A stretch of DNA of 64,000 nt from Siderastrea radians (lineage: Eukaryota > Cnidaria > Anthozoa > Scleractinia > Rhizangiidae): NCBI GenBank assembly GCA_964017195.1, contig OZ024890.1, positions 53,906,841-53,970,840 on the forward strand, in the 5' to 3' direction. The notes below the pieces were generated by a model. That model was not told the DNA's origin and ran no database searches. It worked only from the letters and a program-made list of their open reading frames with translations. Within the stretch, counting starts at the first letter, position 1. Each line of letters opens with the position of its first letter. The translations under genes were made by a program, and so were the position numbers. Below are positions 24,484-34,979 of this stretch, piece by piece.

Positions 24484-27400
24484 TTAAAGTTCATAGTCCT
24501 TGAAACGTTCCGGTAAACGTCGGTTGCGGACTGGGCGTGATGGTTCAGCCTCTTGTGTTTCAGACGAACTAGCGACCGGCTTGGTTGTGTCTGCTGTGCA
24601 ATCTGCCTCGGACACCACTCCTGGTACCAAGATCTCAGGATTTGTCGTTGTTGGGTCTTGATTGTGGTTCTTCCGCAAATGGTCCTGATGTCGTCGAACA
24701 ACTCGACCATCCGGTAATTCTACTAGGGCTGAGACTGGGCCCGTTGTCTGCACCACAGTTCCTTTCTGCCAGGACTTGGGGGAACTGAAGTCCTTTATGA
24801 ACACAGGATCGCTGGCTTCCAAATTCCTGTGTTTGGCATGGTGATCGTGGGTCTGTTTTTGATGTTCTTGCTTCTGTCTCACCAGACTTGCAGTGTTGGG
24901 AACTATGAGGTTAAGCTTAGTTCTCAGCTTTCTCTTCATCAGCAGCTCCGCTGGTGAAACCCCTGTTGTCGTGTGTGGCGTTGTTCTGTACTTGAGCAGA
25001 AAACGTGACAACTTGTCTTGCATGGTTCCCTCTTCCATCTTCTCTACCCCTTCTTTGAAGGCTCTAACTGCTCGCTCTGCCTGGCCATTCGAAGCTGGAT
25101 GGTATGGTGATACTTTGGTGTGTTTGATACCGTTTTTTGAGAGGAAATTCTCAAATTCCGCACTTGTGAAATTAGGCCCATTGTCGCTGACGATGGTTTC
25201 TGGGAGACCATGGGTCGCGAAGATTTCTCTTAACTTCACAATGGTGGCGGCTGATGTCGTACTTCGCATTATGTGGATATCCATCCATTTGGAATGTGCA
25301 TCAATCACCACCAAATACATGTGACCTTTGTATGGCCCTGCATAATCAATATGCACTCTTGACCAGGGTTGACCGGGCCACTCCCATGGGTGGAGAGGTG
25401 CTTCTGCTGGGGCCTTCTGGTGTAGCTGGCATTGCTGACACTTTTTCACTGCATCTTCTAGCTCGCGATCCATATTTGGCCACCACACATAACCACGCGC
25501 AAGGGCTTTCATTCTTGATATGCCCGGATGGGCTTCGTGAAGCTCGGCTATGACTTGCTCTCGTCCTTGAGGTGGTACTATCACCCTGTTCCCCCATAGA
25601 ACGCATCCACCTTCTATGGTTAATTCCGCTTTCCGGCTTAAATATGGGTGTAGCTGCACATCCTGGCAGTGGTGTGGCCATCCATTAAGTGTAAACTGGT
25701 GCACTTTTGAGAGAACAGGATCGCGCCTTGTCCATTCTTGGATATGCCGTGAGTTTATTGGGGTGTGGTCCAAATGTTCTAAGAGCGAAACTGTCTCTCC
25801 AGGTACAGGAACAGACTCTGGCATCTTAGACAAGGGAAGTCGACTTAATGCATCCGCATTGGCGTTTGTGTTCCCTGCTTTATAGGCAATCTTGTACTCG
25901 TATGCTGCCAAGGTAAGGGCCCACCGCTGAACTCTTGGAGAGGCTTGTTGGGGTACTCCTTTCTTCTCGTTAAAGAGCCCTTCCAGCGGCTTGTGATCAG
26001 TCTGTATGGTGAACTTCTGACCGTACAAGAACTGATTAAACTTCTTCACCCCGAAGATAATGGCCAAAGCCTCTTTTTCAATAGTGGAATAACCACGCTC
26101 AGCTGTGTTCAACGATCTTGAGACGTAACCAATTGGGCGCTCTGTTCCATCTGCCATCCGGTGGGAGAGTACCGCCCCTACTCCATAATCGGAGGCATCA
26201 CTCGCCAAGATCAGTTCCAGATCTGGCTGGAAATGCACCAGGAGGTTTGCAGACTGAAGAAGTTTCTTGGAGTCGTCGAAGGCCACCTGCTGCTCGGTCT
26301 TCCAACACCACTTTGTACCTTGTCTAAGGAGCTTGTGCAGTGGTTCAAGAACCGTGGCAATGTCTGGTAGGAAACGATGATAATAATTCAGCATTCCCAG
26401 AAATGCACGCAGCTGTGTAACATTCTCAGGCACCGGGGCATTCTGTATGGCTTCCACCTTAGCTTCTACTGGCTTGATACCACGACCATTGATCACATAA
26501 CCACAATAGGTGACTTCCGGCACCATGAAGAAACACTTTTCTTTTCGCAACCGCAGCCCCGCTTCTGACAGCTTCTTTAGTACTGCTTCTAAATTGGCAA
26601 TGTGATCGTTGTCGTCCTTCCCGCTGATGAGAATGTCGTCCATTCGCACAATGACATGAGGAATGCCTTGCAAGAGGTTTTCCATTGTCCTCTGAAAAAT
26701 ACCAGGTGCCGAAGAGACTCCGAAAGGCAGTCTATTGTACTGAAATAGGCCTTTATGAGTGTTTATGGTGGTAAACTTTCGTGACTCCTCATCAAGGGTC
26801 ATTTGCTGATATGCCTGCGACATGTCTAGCTTGGTAAATTTCTCACCACCTCCCAGAGTAGCCAGAAGATCTTCTGTCTTCGGTATTGGGTAATTGTCCA
26901 GTTTGGACACTTGATTGACTGTGAGTTTGTAATCGCCACAGATCCTAACAGTCCCGTTTGGCTTAGCCACTGGTACAATGGGCGCTGCCCATTCGGAAAA
27001 TTCCACCGGCGATATAATTCCTTCACGCTCCAATCGTTCGAGTTCAAGTTCGACATTAGTTTTCAATGCGTAAGGCACTGATCTTGCTTTGATATATTTG
27101 GGTTCGGCGTCTTGATCGACGTAGATCTTCGCCTTTACACCCCTTAGCGTGCCCAATCCTTCCATGAATACATCAGGGTATTTCGAAAGCACGTTTTGAA
27201 CAGCCGATGGGGGGTTTGTCTCGCTTGCCACGTGAAAGATTGTGTTCCAATCTAAGCGGATTTTCTCCAACCAATCTCGACCAAGTAAATTTGGTCCGTC
27301 GCTTTTGACAATGAGGGCGTTTAAATTCTTGTGCTGGCCTTCATATTTTACTGGAACCATAACTGCTCCGAGTACTGGAATCTTTTCTCCTGTATAAGTA

Positions 27401-28389
27401 GTTAGGACTGCCATTGTTGTTTGAAGTGGACCCAATGCGTCACGCAATCTGTGGTAAGTTGCTTCGTTTAGTATCGTCTTCGACGCACCCGTGTCGATTT
27501 CCATCGTGTTTTTCCGTCCACAAAGTTCTAAGTCCACTTTGAACGATTTCTTCCGATCGCTGGACAAATGATACATGGCATAGACATCATCTTGATCGGC
27601 GCTTTCTTCGACAAAATGCGTTCTTTTACCATCCGGCCGGCGCCCACGTTTGACTTGCTTTTGTGATTTCTTCTTTCCGGTTTGACATACTTTAGCCATG
27701 TGGCCTTTCTTTTGGCACTTGTAGCACACTTCATTTTTAAACTTGCAGCTCGAGGGATCGTGGTTTCCACCGCAGCGATAGCACTCTCGTGTTGGCTGAA
27801 ATTTGGGAGGTTTAGCTTCTGCTTCTTCGACCTTGTTGACATTGTTGTCGCTGCTGGGCGTCTTCCCGCCTAAATCCTGTACATTCCTATTTGCCATTTC
27901 GGTCGCTGTAGCGATTTCCACCGCCTTTTCGAATGTGAGCTCCCGTTCGGCCAACAGTCGTCGTTGAATGCGATCATCGCTGATTCCACAGACGAGTCGA
28001 TCTCGTAGCATGTCTTCGAGTGTTGTTCCAAACCGGCAATGCTCTGAAAGCCTTCTGAGTCCTTCGACGTACTCTGCAACATTTTCCTTTTCGAGGCGAC
28101 TCCTGCTATGGAATTTAAATCGCTCGACGATCACACTTGGCTTCGGCGAGTAGTGGTTTTCCAGCTTTTCCAAGGTCTCTTTTAACTCCACATCGCCCGG
28201 TTTCTTGGGTTGTAACAAATCGCGAATTAACCCGTAAGTTTTGCTTCCACAAACGCTTAGCAGGATAGCTCTTTGTTTCTTCTCGTCTTTAATTTCATTT
28301 GCGGCGAAGTACTGTTCGAGCCTTTCCGCGTATTGAGTCCACGATTCCTCTGTCTCCTTAAATTCACCTACGTTCCCGAAGGTTGCCAT
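24484..28389 (-). CDS. Ty3/gypsy Gag-Pol polyprotein (1301 aa)
   Basis: One frame without frameshift. Gag (about 1-200) is followed by two CCHC zinc knuckles (203-235), an aspartic protease with the DTGAS motif (299-303), reverse transcriptase (about 445-640; catalytic Asp in KLDMSQ at 522 and the MDD box at 583-585, where VRMDD replaces the usual Y-x-DD), RNase H (LASDAS near 729), an H2C2 zinc finger and an integrase core with Asp 1015, Asp 1069 and Glu 1105 (DD35E). The C-terminus has no visible chromodomain and the frame carries no envelope gene. The start codon lies only 19 bases inside the 5' LTR. The domain order and the single fused frame resemble Mag/SURL-type elements; clade placement is inferred. 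Confidence 0.95.
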   Translation of the reverse strand: MATFGNVGEFKETEESWTQYAERLEQYFAANEIKDEKKQRAILLSVCGSKTYGLIRDLLQPKKPGDVELKETLEKLENHYSPKPSVIVERFKFHSRSRLEKENVAEYVEGLRRLSEHCRFGTTLEDMLRDRLVCGISDDRIQRRLLAERELTFEKAVEIATATEMANRNVQDLGGKTPSSDNNVNKVEEAEAKPPKFQPTRECYRCGGNHDPSSCKFKNEVCYKCQKKGHMAKVCQTGKKKSQKQVKRGRRPDGKRTHFVEESADQDDVYAMYHLSSDRKKSFKVDLELCGRKNTMEIDTGASKTILNEATYHRLRDALGPLQTTMAVLTTYTGEKIPVLGAVMVPVKYEGQHKNLNALIVKSDGPNLLGRDWLEKIRLDWNTIFHVASETNPPSAVQNVLSKYPDVFMEGLGTLRGVKAKIYVDQDAEPKYIKARSVPYALKTNVELELERLEREGIISPVEFSEWAAPIVPVAKPNGTVRICGDYKLTVNQVSKLDNYPIPKTEDLLATLGGGEKFTKLDMSQAYQQMTLDEESRKFTTINTHKGLFQYNRLPFGVSSAPGIFQRTMENLLQGIPHVIVRMDDILISGKDDNDHIANLEAVLKKLSEAGLRLRKEKCFFMVPEVTYCGYVINGRGIKPVEAKVEAIQNAPVPENVTQLRAFLGMLNYYHRFLPDIATVLEPLHKLLRQGTKWCWKTEQQVAFDDSKKLLQSANLLVHFQPDLELILASDASDYGVGAVLSHRMADGTERPIGYVSRSLNTAERGYSTIEKEALAIIFGVKKFNQFLYGQKFTIQTDHKPLEGLFNEKKGVPQQASPRVQRWALTLAAYEYKIAYKAGNTNANADALSRLPLSKMPESVPVPGETVSLLEHLDHTPINSRHIQEWTRRDPVLSKVHQFTLNGWPHHCQDVQLHPYLSRKAELTIEGGCVLWGNRVIVPPQGREQVIAELHEAHPGISRMKALARGYVWWPNMDRELEDAVKKCQQCQLHQKAPAEAPLHPWEWPGQPWSRVHIDYAGPYKGHMYLVVIDAHSKWMDIHIMRSTTSAATIVKLREIFATHGLPETIVSDNGPNFTSAEFENFLSKNGIKHTKVSPYHPASNGQAERAVRAFKEGVEKMEEGTMQDKLSRFLLKYRTTPHTTTGVSPAELLMKRKLRTKLNLIVPNTASLVRQKQEHQKQTHDHHAKHRNLEASDPVFIKDFSSPKSWQKGTVVQTTGPVSALVELPDGRVVRRHQDHLRKNHNQDPTTTNPEILVPGVVSEADCTADTTKPVASSSETQEAEPSRPVRNRRLPERFKDYEL

Positions 28390-28408
28390 GTTTTTCCCTC
28401 GTCGCCAA

Positions 28409-28546
28409 TGTAATAAACCAAGGACACGAATATTGTAGATCTACATGCTTTAATAATCACGAAGAAGAATGAATTGAAATTGTACATTGCACAACAGGGA
28501 TATCCGATTACTGATACATGATTCCGCACGTGACTAGATTATAACA
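28409..28546 (-). repeat. 5' LTR of the gypsy element
   Basis: 138 bp, identical to the 3' LTR. It must hold the element's promoter and polyadenylation signals in this short length. Confidence 0.93.
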
Positions 28547-28851
28547 CATGAGATAACACGAGGAAGCTATAATCTCTATACTGCTTTCAGCTATACTTTA
28601 AATTCACCAGTTCCAGTCGCCGTGAGTCTTAAGGGGAAACAAACGAGAAAGGAAAACGATTCCAACCTCAACCTGGGAGTTGCGTTACACTGTGATCAGT
28701 AACGCGATATACAAATGTTCGTCAACAACATTTTATTTTTAACTTAAAAATAACAATGACAGCGAGCAGCTAATACGGCAAGAGCTTTAGGATATATATA
28801 TAAACTCACTGTCTAAGGAGAGGCTTGTCACAGAGGGTTGTTATTTCTCGC
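28547..28851. other. Spacer between gypsy element and direct repeat
   Basis: No gene or repeat recognised. Because the gypsy element is recent, this DNA was contiguous with 23932-24179 before insertion. Confidence 0.6.
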
Positions 28852-29645
28852 GGTCAGGATACAAAATTAATTTATATTTTAAATTTTGTCCTTTTCCACC
28901 GTCCCCCACCCTAAGAATGTATTTTCTAAATGGTTTATTCTGATTGCACGAACAAAGGTTACAAGAGTTCAGGTTATAGTACAACAAAAGGTCTTAAGAC
29001 ACATCTTTAGACGCGCAAACTGTTCTTATTTTAGGAAGGGTGGTGTACTGACTGAAGCTGGAGCAGGGAGGAGCCATTAGGTCCCGGAAACCATCTCTGC
29101 TGGTCTACCCTGCGACACTCTAAGCCCCGTACGTAGTAGAAAGGAAATAACTTTGCTTGACTAACTGAAACCAGCTCTAAATAAGGGAACCCTGTAGAAG
29201 ACAGAGGCCATAACGGCTGAATTCCTCATCCAGTGGTTTTCCCCTTTCAAAGTCAATTAAGGGAGTGACCATGAAAGGGGAGGGGGGCAGCGGAGTAAAG
29301 TTATGTCCTGGTAGGTGCAGATGCGACGCAATATCCAAATGACGTTAATAATTTATCCACGTGCGTCAATGATTAAGGTCAGTATTCACCAAACCGTTTT
29401 CTTTTTTTTTTCTTCGAGATTTTCTTGTGAAATATCGATGCCTGCCTGACACGCGGAAGAGGCTCTTTGCTTGTGCGCGAGCCTCCCTTATCCTTACTTG
29501 TGATTTTCAAGCTCATTCCATTTGAGCCGGTCCGTTTCGCCCAACCAGCAAGAAATAGCAGGCTGTTTTAGCTTGTGTTGTTTCTATAATATGGGATATG
29601 TTTTGGGTCTGTGCTTTTTGCCTCAGCTTCCCGCATTCCTCTAGG
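28852..29645. repeat. ~790 bp direct repeat, copy 1
   Basis: Diverged copy of 31747-32527. Shared blocks include CTAAGCCCCGTACG and GTAGAAAGGAAATAACTTTG. No clear coding frame is kept in both copies. Confidence 0.75.
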
Positions 29646-29848
29646 CTATTTTTTTCTGTCGGCGTTAACCCTCATACGTACAAGCAATCTCATTCCCCCA
29701 CTGTGATACAAGGGATGGGGTTGATGGACTCTTGGATTTCGTTTTGTTACAATATTTCGAAAAAATTTCGCCTTTTGAAGATAGCCTTAATGTGCTCTAC
29801 GAGATGAGGTAGAAAGTAGATATTATCATATAAAAACGGTCGAAATTG

Positions 29849-31005
29849 TAGCCTGTTCCAGGCGTTCAGATAGTGGAGTGCGAGCGAAAAAGAAAGCGAG
29901 CGAAAGAGCGGGAAAAAAACGAGGGAAGACTGGGGAAGAGGACGAGGGAACGCCTGTGAAACTTTCTCAAAGGAAGCCGTTCCGGTATACCAGAATCTGG
30001 TATACCCTCTGATTGGCCAAATTTGACACCTCCTGTCAACACCAGAGGGTTGTTGACGCAGACAAGAAATGCGATATGGCGTGCCCGCGTGCGAAGGTCA
30101 TCCTCCATCGAGTCACGCACGGTTGAATAACTGCACGGCAAGCGCTTGACGATTTCCCAAATGTGGATACTTTACAAATGGAATAAGAAGATTGTCTTGA
30201 AAACGTGTTTCTGGGAAGAGGTCTCATCGCCATTCTTCCAACAGGATTTGGAAATAGCTTGATCTTTCAACATTTTCCAAGGTTAATCAACGCATTGCAA
30301 AGAAACGCTGTTTCTAAGATAATTGTGGTCACTCCGCTTGTCGCAATCATGAAAGACCAAGAAGAACAGCTTCAAAGCATCGGAATAAGAGCGCTGGCTA
30401 TCGGAGTAGACGAAGAATAAAACTAGGAAGGAACAGGAAAAATGGATCGGCTAGATTGTTTATGAAAGTCCTGAAAGCCTGCTGTCTAAGGAATGGAGAA
30501 AAGAACAACAATAAACATATCGTAGCCATCGCAATCGATGAAGACGACGAAGTTCATTCCGTCACAGAGTGAAAAGCTTTCTATTCATCAATTTGCATGA
30601 TAACCGATGTGTAATGAAATATAAAGTCGTCTGTGATTCTCGTTGCCTTTATTGGTCCAGTAGTGGAGATGACATTTGCGTTTCCGTATCGCAGAAAATT
30701 TTGCAATGTTCATTCGGCATGTCAGATTTCTTAACGCATCATCTACTTTTCCCAACGCTTCAAACTCGGGTGAAACCTATTTCGGTGAGCATAATTACAT
30801 AACTTTCTTGTTTAATTTGACCTGACCTTGGGTTCATGTTTCTCTGCCGCTGTCGGCGGTCTAAAGTGGGCGGCATGGGCTTTTTAAAATTAATTTCACA
30901 GGCGTTCCCTCGTCGTTTTCCCCAGTCTCCCCTCGTTTTTTCCCGCTCTTTCGTTCGCTTAATTTTTCGCTCGCGCTTCACTATCTGAACGCCTGGAACA
31001 GGCTA
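29849..31005. mobile_element. TIR element with 9-bp target duplication carrying a RecQ helicase fragment
   Basis: Inverted ends of about 115 bp begin TAGCCTGTTCCAGGCGTTCA. TCGAAATTG is repeated on both sides (29840-29848, 31006-31014). The 9-bp duplication suits a Mutator-like element. The interior is a decayed RecQ-like helicase fragment (30148-30600), so a host-type gene piece sits inside the transposon. No transposase is seen. Confidence 0.82.
30148..30600 (+). pseudogene. Decayed RecQ-like DNA helicase fragment
   Basis: The reading frame gives LGRGLIAILPTGFGNSLIFQ, the RecQ motif I region (family form GFGKS), then IIVVTPLVAIMKDQEEQLQS (motif Ia region) and, after a frame change, HIVAIAIDEDDEVHSVTE (motif II region). 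The Walker A lysine is Asn, there is a stop at 30184 before motif I, the frame shifts after 30420, and TGA 30570 stands where the family has Trp. Only the N-terminal third of the helicase core is present. It cannot make an active helicase. Confidence 0.7.
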
Positions 31006-31448
31006 TCGAAATTGAAAATTTTTCCTGCTAGACGCGCAAAGTAGGAGATATGCTGTTTGTCGATATCTTATACTTTCTCACCGAAAAAAGGTGAAAAAAC
31101 ATGCATTTTATATCAAACTTTGCCATAATGTGGCTAACGGGTACATGTGTAAAGCTTCTGAAAACGGCAGGTGCTGACAAAAAATCTTTTTGAAGAAATT
31201 GATTGCCCCTTCTACGTCCCAGGATCATAATTAAGCATCATTTTATTTACAACACTGACACTCGTGAATAACGTCTTTCACCAAACGAATCAGGTCCGCA
31301 TTTCGATCTTTTGCTCGAAAAAGAACCTCAAAATGGTGAAGTATTGTTTCTTAGCATGGCGACACTGAATATGCCTATTTTTTCTGTTCTTATAATAGTC
31401 ACAAAAAACCTAGGCGTCAAAACTATGGGATTTGTGAGCCCGATTTCT
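31006..31448. other. Interior of the TTAA element, nothing recognised
   Basis: No domain or RNA seen. It may be remains of the same gene as the frame at 31449-31751. Confidence 0.5.
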
Positions 31449-31751
31449 TCATTTATATCGTCCACGAAAGCGCAGCAGTCTCATACCAGAATTGACGGCC
31501 TCAATATCTTGATTTTCATCTTCTTCTGGCCGCGCTGTCGCATCCGTTGATGCAGTGCTAGCATCCTGGCCGCGGGACTTCTGTCGTGAAGCTAAACGTG
31601 AAAAGAAGCTGGTAATCTGGGTCTTCGTGAGCCATTCTTCTCTTTCAAATAGCCTTTCGTTTCTTTCATTTCGTGCATTACGTATGCTATTTGCTTGAAC
31701 TTGATCTGGGTCAGCCTTTCTCCCACGTCCAACTTTGCCGTGGTCTTGTGG
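31449..31751 (-). pseudogene. Unidentified coding-like fragment (about 100 aa)
   Basis: On the minus strand an open frame runs QDHGKVGRGRKADPDQVQAN, then basic and acidic helices (SIRNARNERNERLFEREEWL, QITSFFSRLAS) and an acidic tail before TGA. There is no start codon and the upstream end runs into a direct repeat. The composition is protein-like. No named family is recognised. It may be an exon or remnant of the TTAA element's own gene. Confidence 0.35.
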
Positions 31752-32527
31752 TCAGGATTCAAAATTAATTTATAGTTTAAGTTTTTGTCCTTTTTCACCC
31801 TCCCTCATCCTTCAGAATGTATGTTCTAAAGTGTTCATGTTGATCGCACGAACGAACATTGCAGCACTTCAAGTTGTAGTACGACAAAAGGTCTAAAGTC
31901 ACATTTTAGACGCGCAAACTGTACGTAGTTTAGGAAGGGTGGGGTAGACTGAAGCTCGCACAGGGAGGAGCCACTAGGTCCCGGAAACCACCTGAGCTGT
32001 TCTAGCCTGCGACATTCTAAGCCCCGTACGCAGTAGAAAGGAAATAACTTTGCTTGACTAAGTAAAACCAGCTTCAGTAAAAGAAACCCCAGTGAAGACA
32101 GAGGTCATGACGGCTGAATCATTTATTTAGCGACTCGTTTCTTTTAAAGTCCACAAGGGAGTGGCCCTGAAAGGGGTGGGGAGGGGTATGTCTTAACAGA
32201 CGCAGATGCGACGCAATATCCAATTGATGTTAATAATTTATCCACATGCGGCAATGACTTAGGCCATTGTTCATCAAAGCTTTCGTTTTTTTCTTTGAGA
32301 TGTTGTCGTGTAATGTCGTTACCTAACAAGGGAATAAGGCTCTTTGCTTGTGCGCGAACCTCCCTAATTTTCAAGCTTATTCCCTAGTTTGCAGTTTGCC
32401 AGTTTGTCCGTTTCCTCCTACCAGCTCGCAAGAAATCACGGGCTGTTTTCGCCTATGCAGTTTCGGTCACATGGGATACGTTTTGCGTCTGTGCCTTTTG
32501 CATCAGCTTACTGCATTCCTCGAGGCG
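31747..32527. repeat. ~780 bp direct repeat, copy 2
   Basis: Same orientation as 28852-29645. The RecQ-bearing element and the 31449 fragment lie between the two copies, so a tandem duplication within the TTAA element is a simple explanation. Confidence 0.75.
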
Positions 32528-33345
32528 GACAGAGACTTCGCGTGCGGACCACTCAATATGGACTTCGAGTTAGAATATACTTTTTATATACTCACTCGGT
32601 TCCACAATACAAAATTCTCGCTAGCTTAAGTGATTCGTACTAATACTGCCGGACGAATTGACTCGAAAAGCATAACGCTTGCATCCTGAGAACCACAAAG
32701 TTTATACTGCTTGAGACCACTGATCTGCGAAATCATTCGATTTTTCTGAAAAGTTTTGAAGGCAGAGCTTTTTTCCATTCTCATATCAATTCCAAACTGG
32801 CGGAATGACGTTGCTAAGTTCACAGATTGAAAACGTTGAGTGAAATCGATTGTAACAGAGTAATATTTACGCTAGTCCGCCGTACACTCAGTCCCATGCA
32901 TCAGTCCAAGTTTGTATTCCATAATCCGAAGTCCGTTGTCCGCAGTCTGGAAATGCGATTTTTACTGGCCTGTTTATATTTTGTAACACAAGTCGTGAAA
33001 CATTTAATTCATCGGTTGTTCTCCAGAAATGTAGCGACTGGATCTCGGTACCTTCCTTATAAATCTCTACTGTGTCGTCTTCGTATCTTGTGATGAACAA
33101 AAAGACTGTACATTGCACATTTTATGAACCGCCAAAACGTTCGACGGAAAGAGTTTTAAATAACAAGGCAGGCGTCAAATGAGGTGATTTCTCAGGTCAA
33201 GGAGCGTAAAAATAGATGTTGATATAGCAACATGAGGAAATTGTATGTAGAAATGTAATCAGATTTCCCTTCATTTGGGTAGAATTATTGTTAAATTAAG
33301 CGACCATAATAAGACGACAAGTCTTCCGACTGGAATGAGAGTCTA
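32528..33345. other. Interior of the TTAA element, no recognised gene
   Basis: Two minus-strand open stretches (32626-32823 and 32888-33118) have a fairly protein-like composition, but no family or start was recognised. They may be remnants of the element's gene. Confidence 0.35.
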
Positions 33346-33918
33346 TGTCACGCAAGACACCATTGGCGAAAATGGCTTACTAAACTTCGACACAATTTCT
33401 CAGAATCGCATTTTGCCGCAAGTTTTATTGCATAATTCTAGGAAACAGAGCTTAGTCTATGCCTAGAACGGGTTTTTATGTCTGGCCTAAGTGCCTCAAT
33501 TGAGAGTTTCGGCATGTTTCAAACGCACTATTTCATCCAGTTCGAGTGACTTATTAAATTAGTTCATTTATCATTTTCAGTTTCATACAATTTCGATCGG
33601 GAAAATGTCCAAATGACACAGGAGCGGTAAAAAGAAGTAATAAGCTATCAAATAGGTGTAAATTTGAAGGTTGTGATGGTACGAAGTCTTTTTAAACGAT
33701 AATTGAAAAACCCCGTACTACGTCGCCCAAAATAGCCAAATTTTAGTCACTTACGGTATACTCACAATCAAATCCTCAAACCGGAGCAAAATAAACTTTT
33801 GGATCATTTCAATTGCATTTCAGTAGTAGGGATAGATAATAGTATCTGTGGTAGAAATTTGAAGGAAATCTATTTTTGAGTCCGAGATCAAGTGGAACAC
33901 TCTTACGGAGACAGCCTC
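33346..33918. repeat. Right ~573 bp arm of the TTAA element
   Basis: Inverted copy of 23358-23931, ending GGAGACAGCCTC just before TTAA. Confidence 0.85.
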
Positions 33919-34003
33919 TTAACCTCTAGTCGTATGCAATCGACTGTGACCTTACATGGTTAATGGGTTTCTCCTCTCTTAACAAAGTGAATTACTAGAA
34001 TTC

Positions 34004-34321
34004 TATGAAGATCATCGCAGTGAAGATGTTTCAACTTAAGCAGCTGAAAAGAAGAAACCTGAAAAAAATTCAGGCTTGAACGGGAATCGAACCCATGACC
34101 TCTGCGATACCGGTGCAGCGCTCTAACCAACTGAGCTGTCAAGCCAACTGGGAACTGGTCAATTGTGAGTTCGTATTTATCCCGTAGATGGAGAAATGGA
34201 TATGAATATATGAAATAGTCATATATTTGAACTGCGGATAAAGGTAGAATTATATGTAGATCATCGCAGTGAAGGTGTTTCAACTTAAGCAGTTGAAAAG
34301 AAGAAACCTGAAAAAATTCAG
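34004..34321 (-). mobile_element. tRNA-derived SINE flanked by repeated tail segments
   Basis: A tRNA-like head (34073-34145, minus strand) is followed on its strand by CCTGAATTTTTTTCAGG and a tail containing CTTCTTTTCAGCTGCTTAAG. The tail segment occurs a second time at 34260-34321 in the same orientation, so this is a dimer or a nested copy. Confidence 0.6.
34073..34145 (-). tRNA. tRNA-like cloverleaf, anticodon GGT (SINE head)
   Basis: 73 bases with a perfect 7-bp acceptor stem (GGCTTGA/TCAAGCC), D arm GCTC/GAGC, T arm ATGGG/CCCGT with loop TTCGATT, and anticodon loop CCGGTAT. The anticodon GGT would be Thr, but base 33 is C, the last anticodon-stem pair is A-C, and GGT is not the usual eukaryotic Thr anticodon. 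With the repeated tail next to it, a SINE head is the likely identity. Confidence 0.55.
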
Positions 34322-34782
34322 GTCAGTTACTGCCACCTTAACTCACCTCTCAGAGACACACTTTCACGTAGATTCGTCACAAAAAGATGTGTTTCAGTGT
34401 TCAGCTCTAATTAATGCAACCAACTAAGGCTGTAGTGAAGACAACTTTTTTGAGGAGTCCTGAAGATGTTAAACACGCTACAAAACTAGTAATCACAAAC
34501 TCGTTAACTTCTGGTCTACACAAGCGTATGGGTGCAAAAGAGTTACACCATGTTTGATAATTACTTCGGTCTAGTTATCATTTTCATGTCATACCTTGTG
34601 TCCCAGAGTTTATGCATTTACTTTGTGATTGCGCTTTATATCACTTTAAAAGACCAGTTAGGGAAATTTGTGCAGCAGCAAGAACTCTGGATCGCAAAAG
34701 AATGAATCTAGACCAATTACCGCATCAATCGGAACAGCCTGAGAAAACAGCCGACGTTTCGCGAGGTCGCCACTTGAGCCCT

Positions 34783-34979
34783 CGCAAAACGACGTCTGAG
34801 AAACGAGCGCAGAAATTCCATACTGATGACGTGTCACTTCCCAGATCTAGGTAGTGCTTCTGAATGGTTGAAACGCGAGGGAATATCGTTTCAACCAATC
34901 AGAAGCACTACCTAGATCTGGGTACTGACAAGTCATAAGTATGGAATTTCTGCGCTCGTTACTCAGACGTCGTTTTGCG
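34783..34979. mobile_element. Foldback MITE with 92-bp arms
   Basis: Arms 34783-34874 and 34888-34979 are inverted copies with only a few mismatches and a 13-base centre. Outer ends read CGCAAAACGACGTCTGAG. A single strand would form a very stable hairpin. Confidence 0.85.

Larger units (their letters stand above)
24185..28546 (-). mobile_element. Ty3/gypsy LTR retrotransposon, complete and recent
   Basis: 4362 bp on the minus strand with two identical 138 bp LTRs (24185-24322, 28409-28546), TG...CA ends and a 5-bp target duplication CATGA (24180-24184, 28547-28551). On the element strand, TTGGCGACGAGGGAA directly follows the 5' LTR as primer-binding site, and the purine run AAGGGGGAGGAA directly precedes the 3' LTR. 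One open gag-pol frame fills the body. Identical LTRs and an intact frame indicate a recent, possibly active insertion. Confidence 0.95.
23358..33918. mobile_element. 10.6 kb element with ~570 bp inverted termini and TTAA flanks
   Basis: The left arm 23358-23931 and the right arm 33346-33918 are inverted copies that agree at most positions. Both begin GAGGCTGTCTCC and are flanked by TTAA (23354-23357 and 33919-33922). TTAA targets are known for piggyBac and Kolobok transposons. The interior contains a gypsy element, an 800 bp direct repeat, a RecQ-bearing TIR element and a decayed reading frame at 31449, but no recognised transposase. It may be an old autonomous element filled with later insertions, or a long non-autonomous relative. 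Confidence 0.75.

Noticed and set aside
24585..26568. Several + strand frames within the gypsy element
   Set aside because: They overlap the well-supported minus-strand polyprotein.
32888..33118. 76-codon minus-strand frame as a gene
   Set aside because: Composition is plausible but there is no recognised domain, start context or second copy; left as unassigned interior of the TTAA element.
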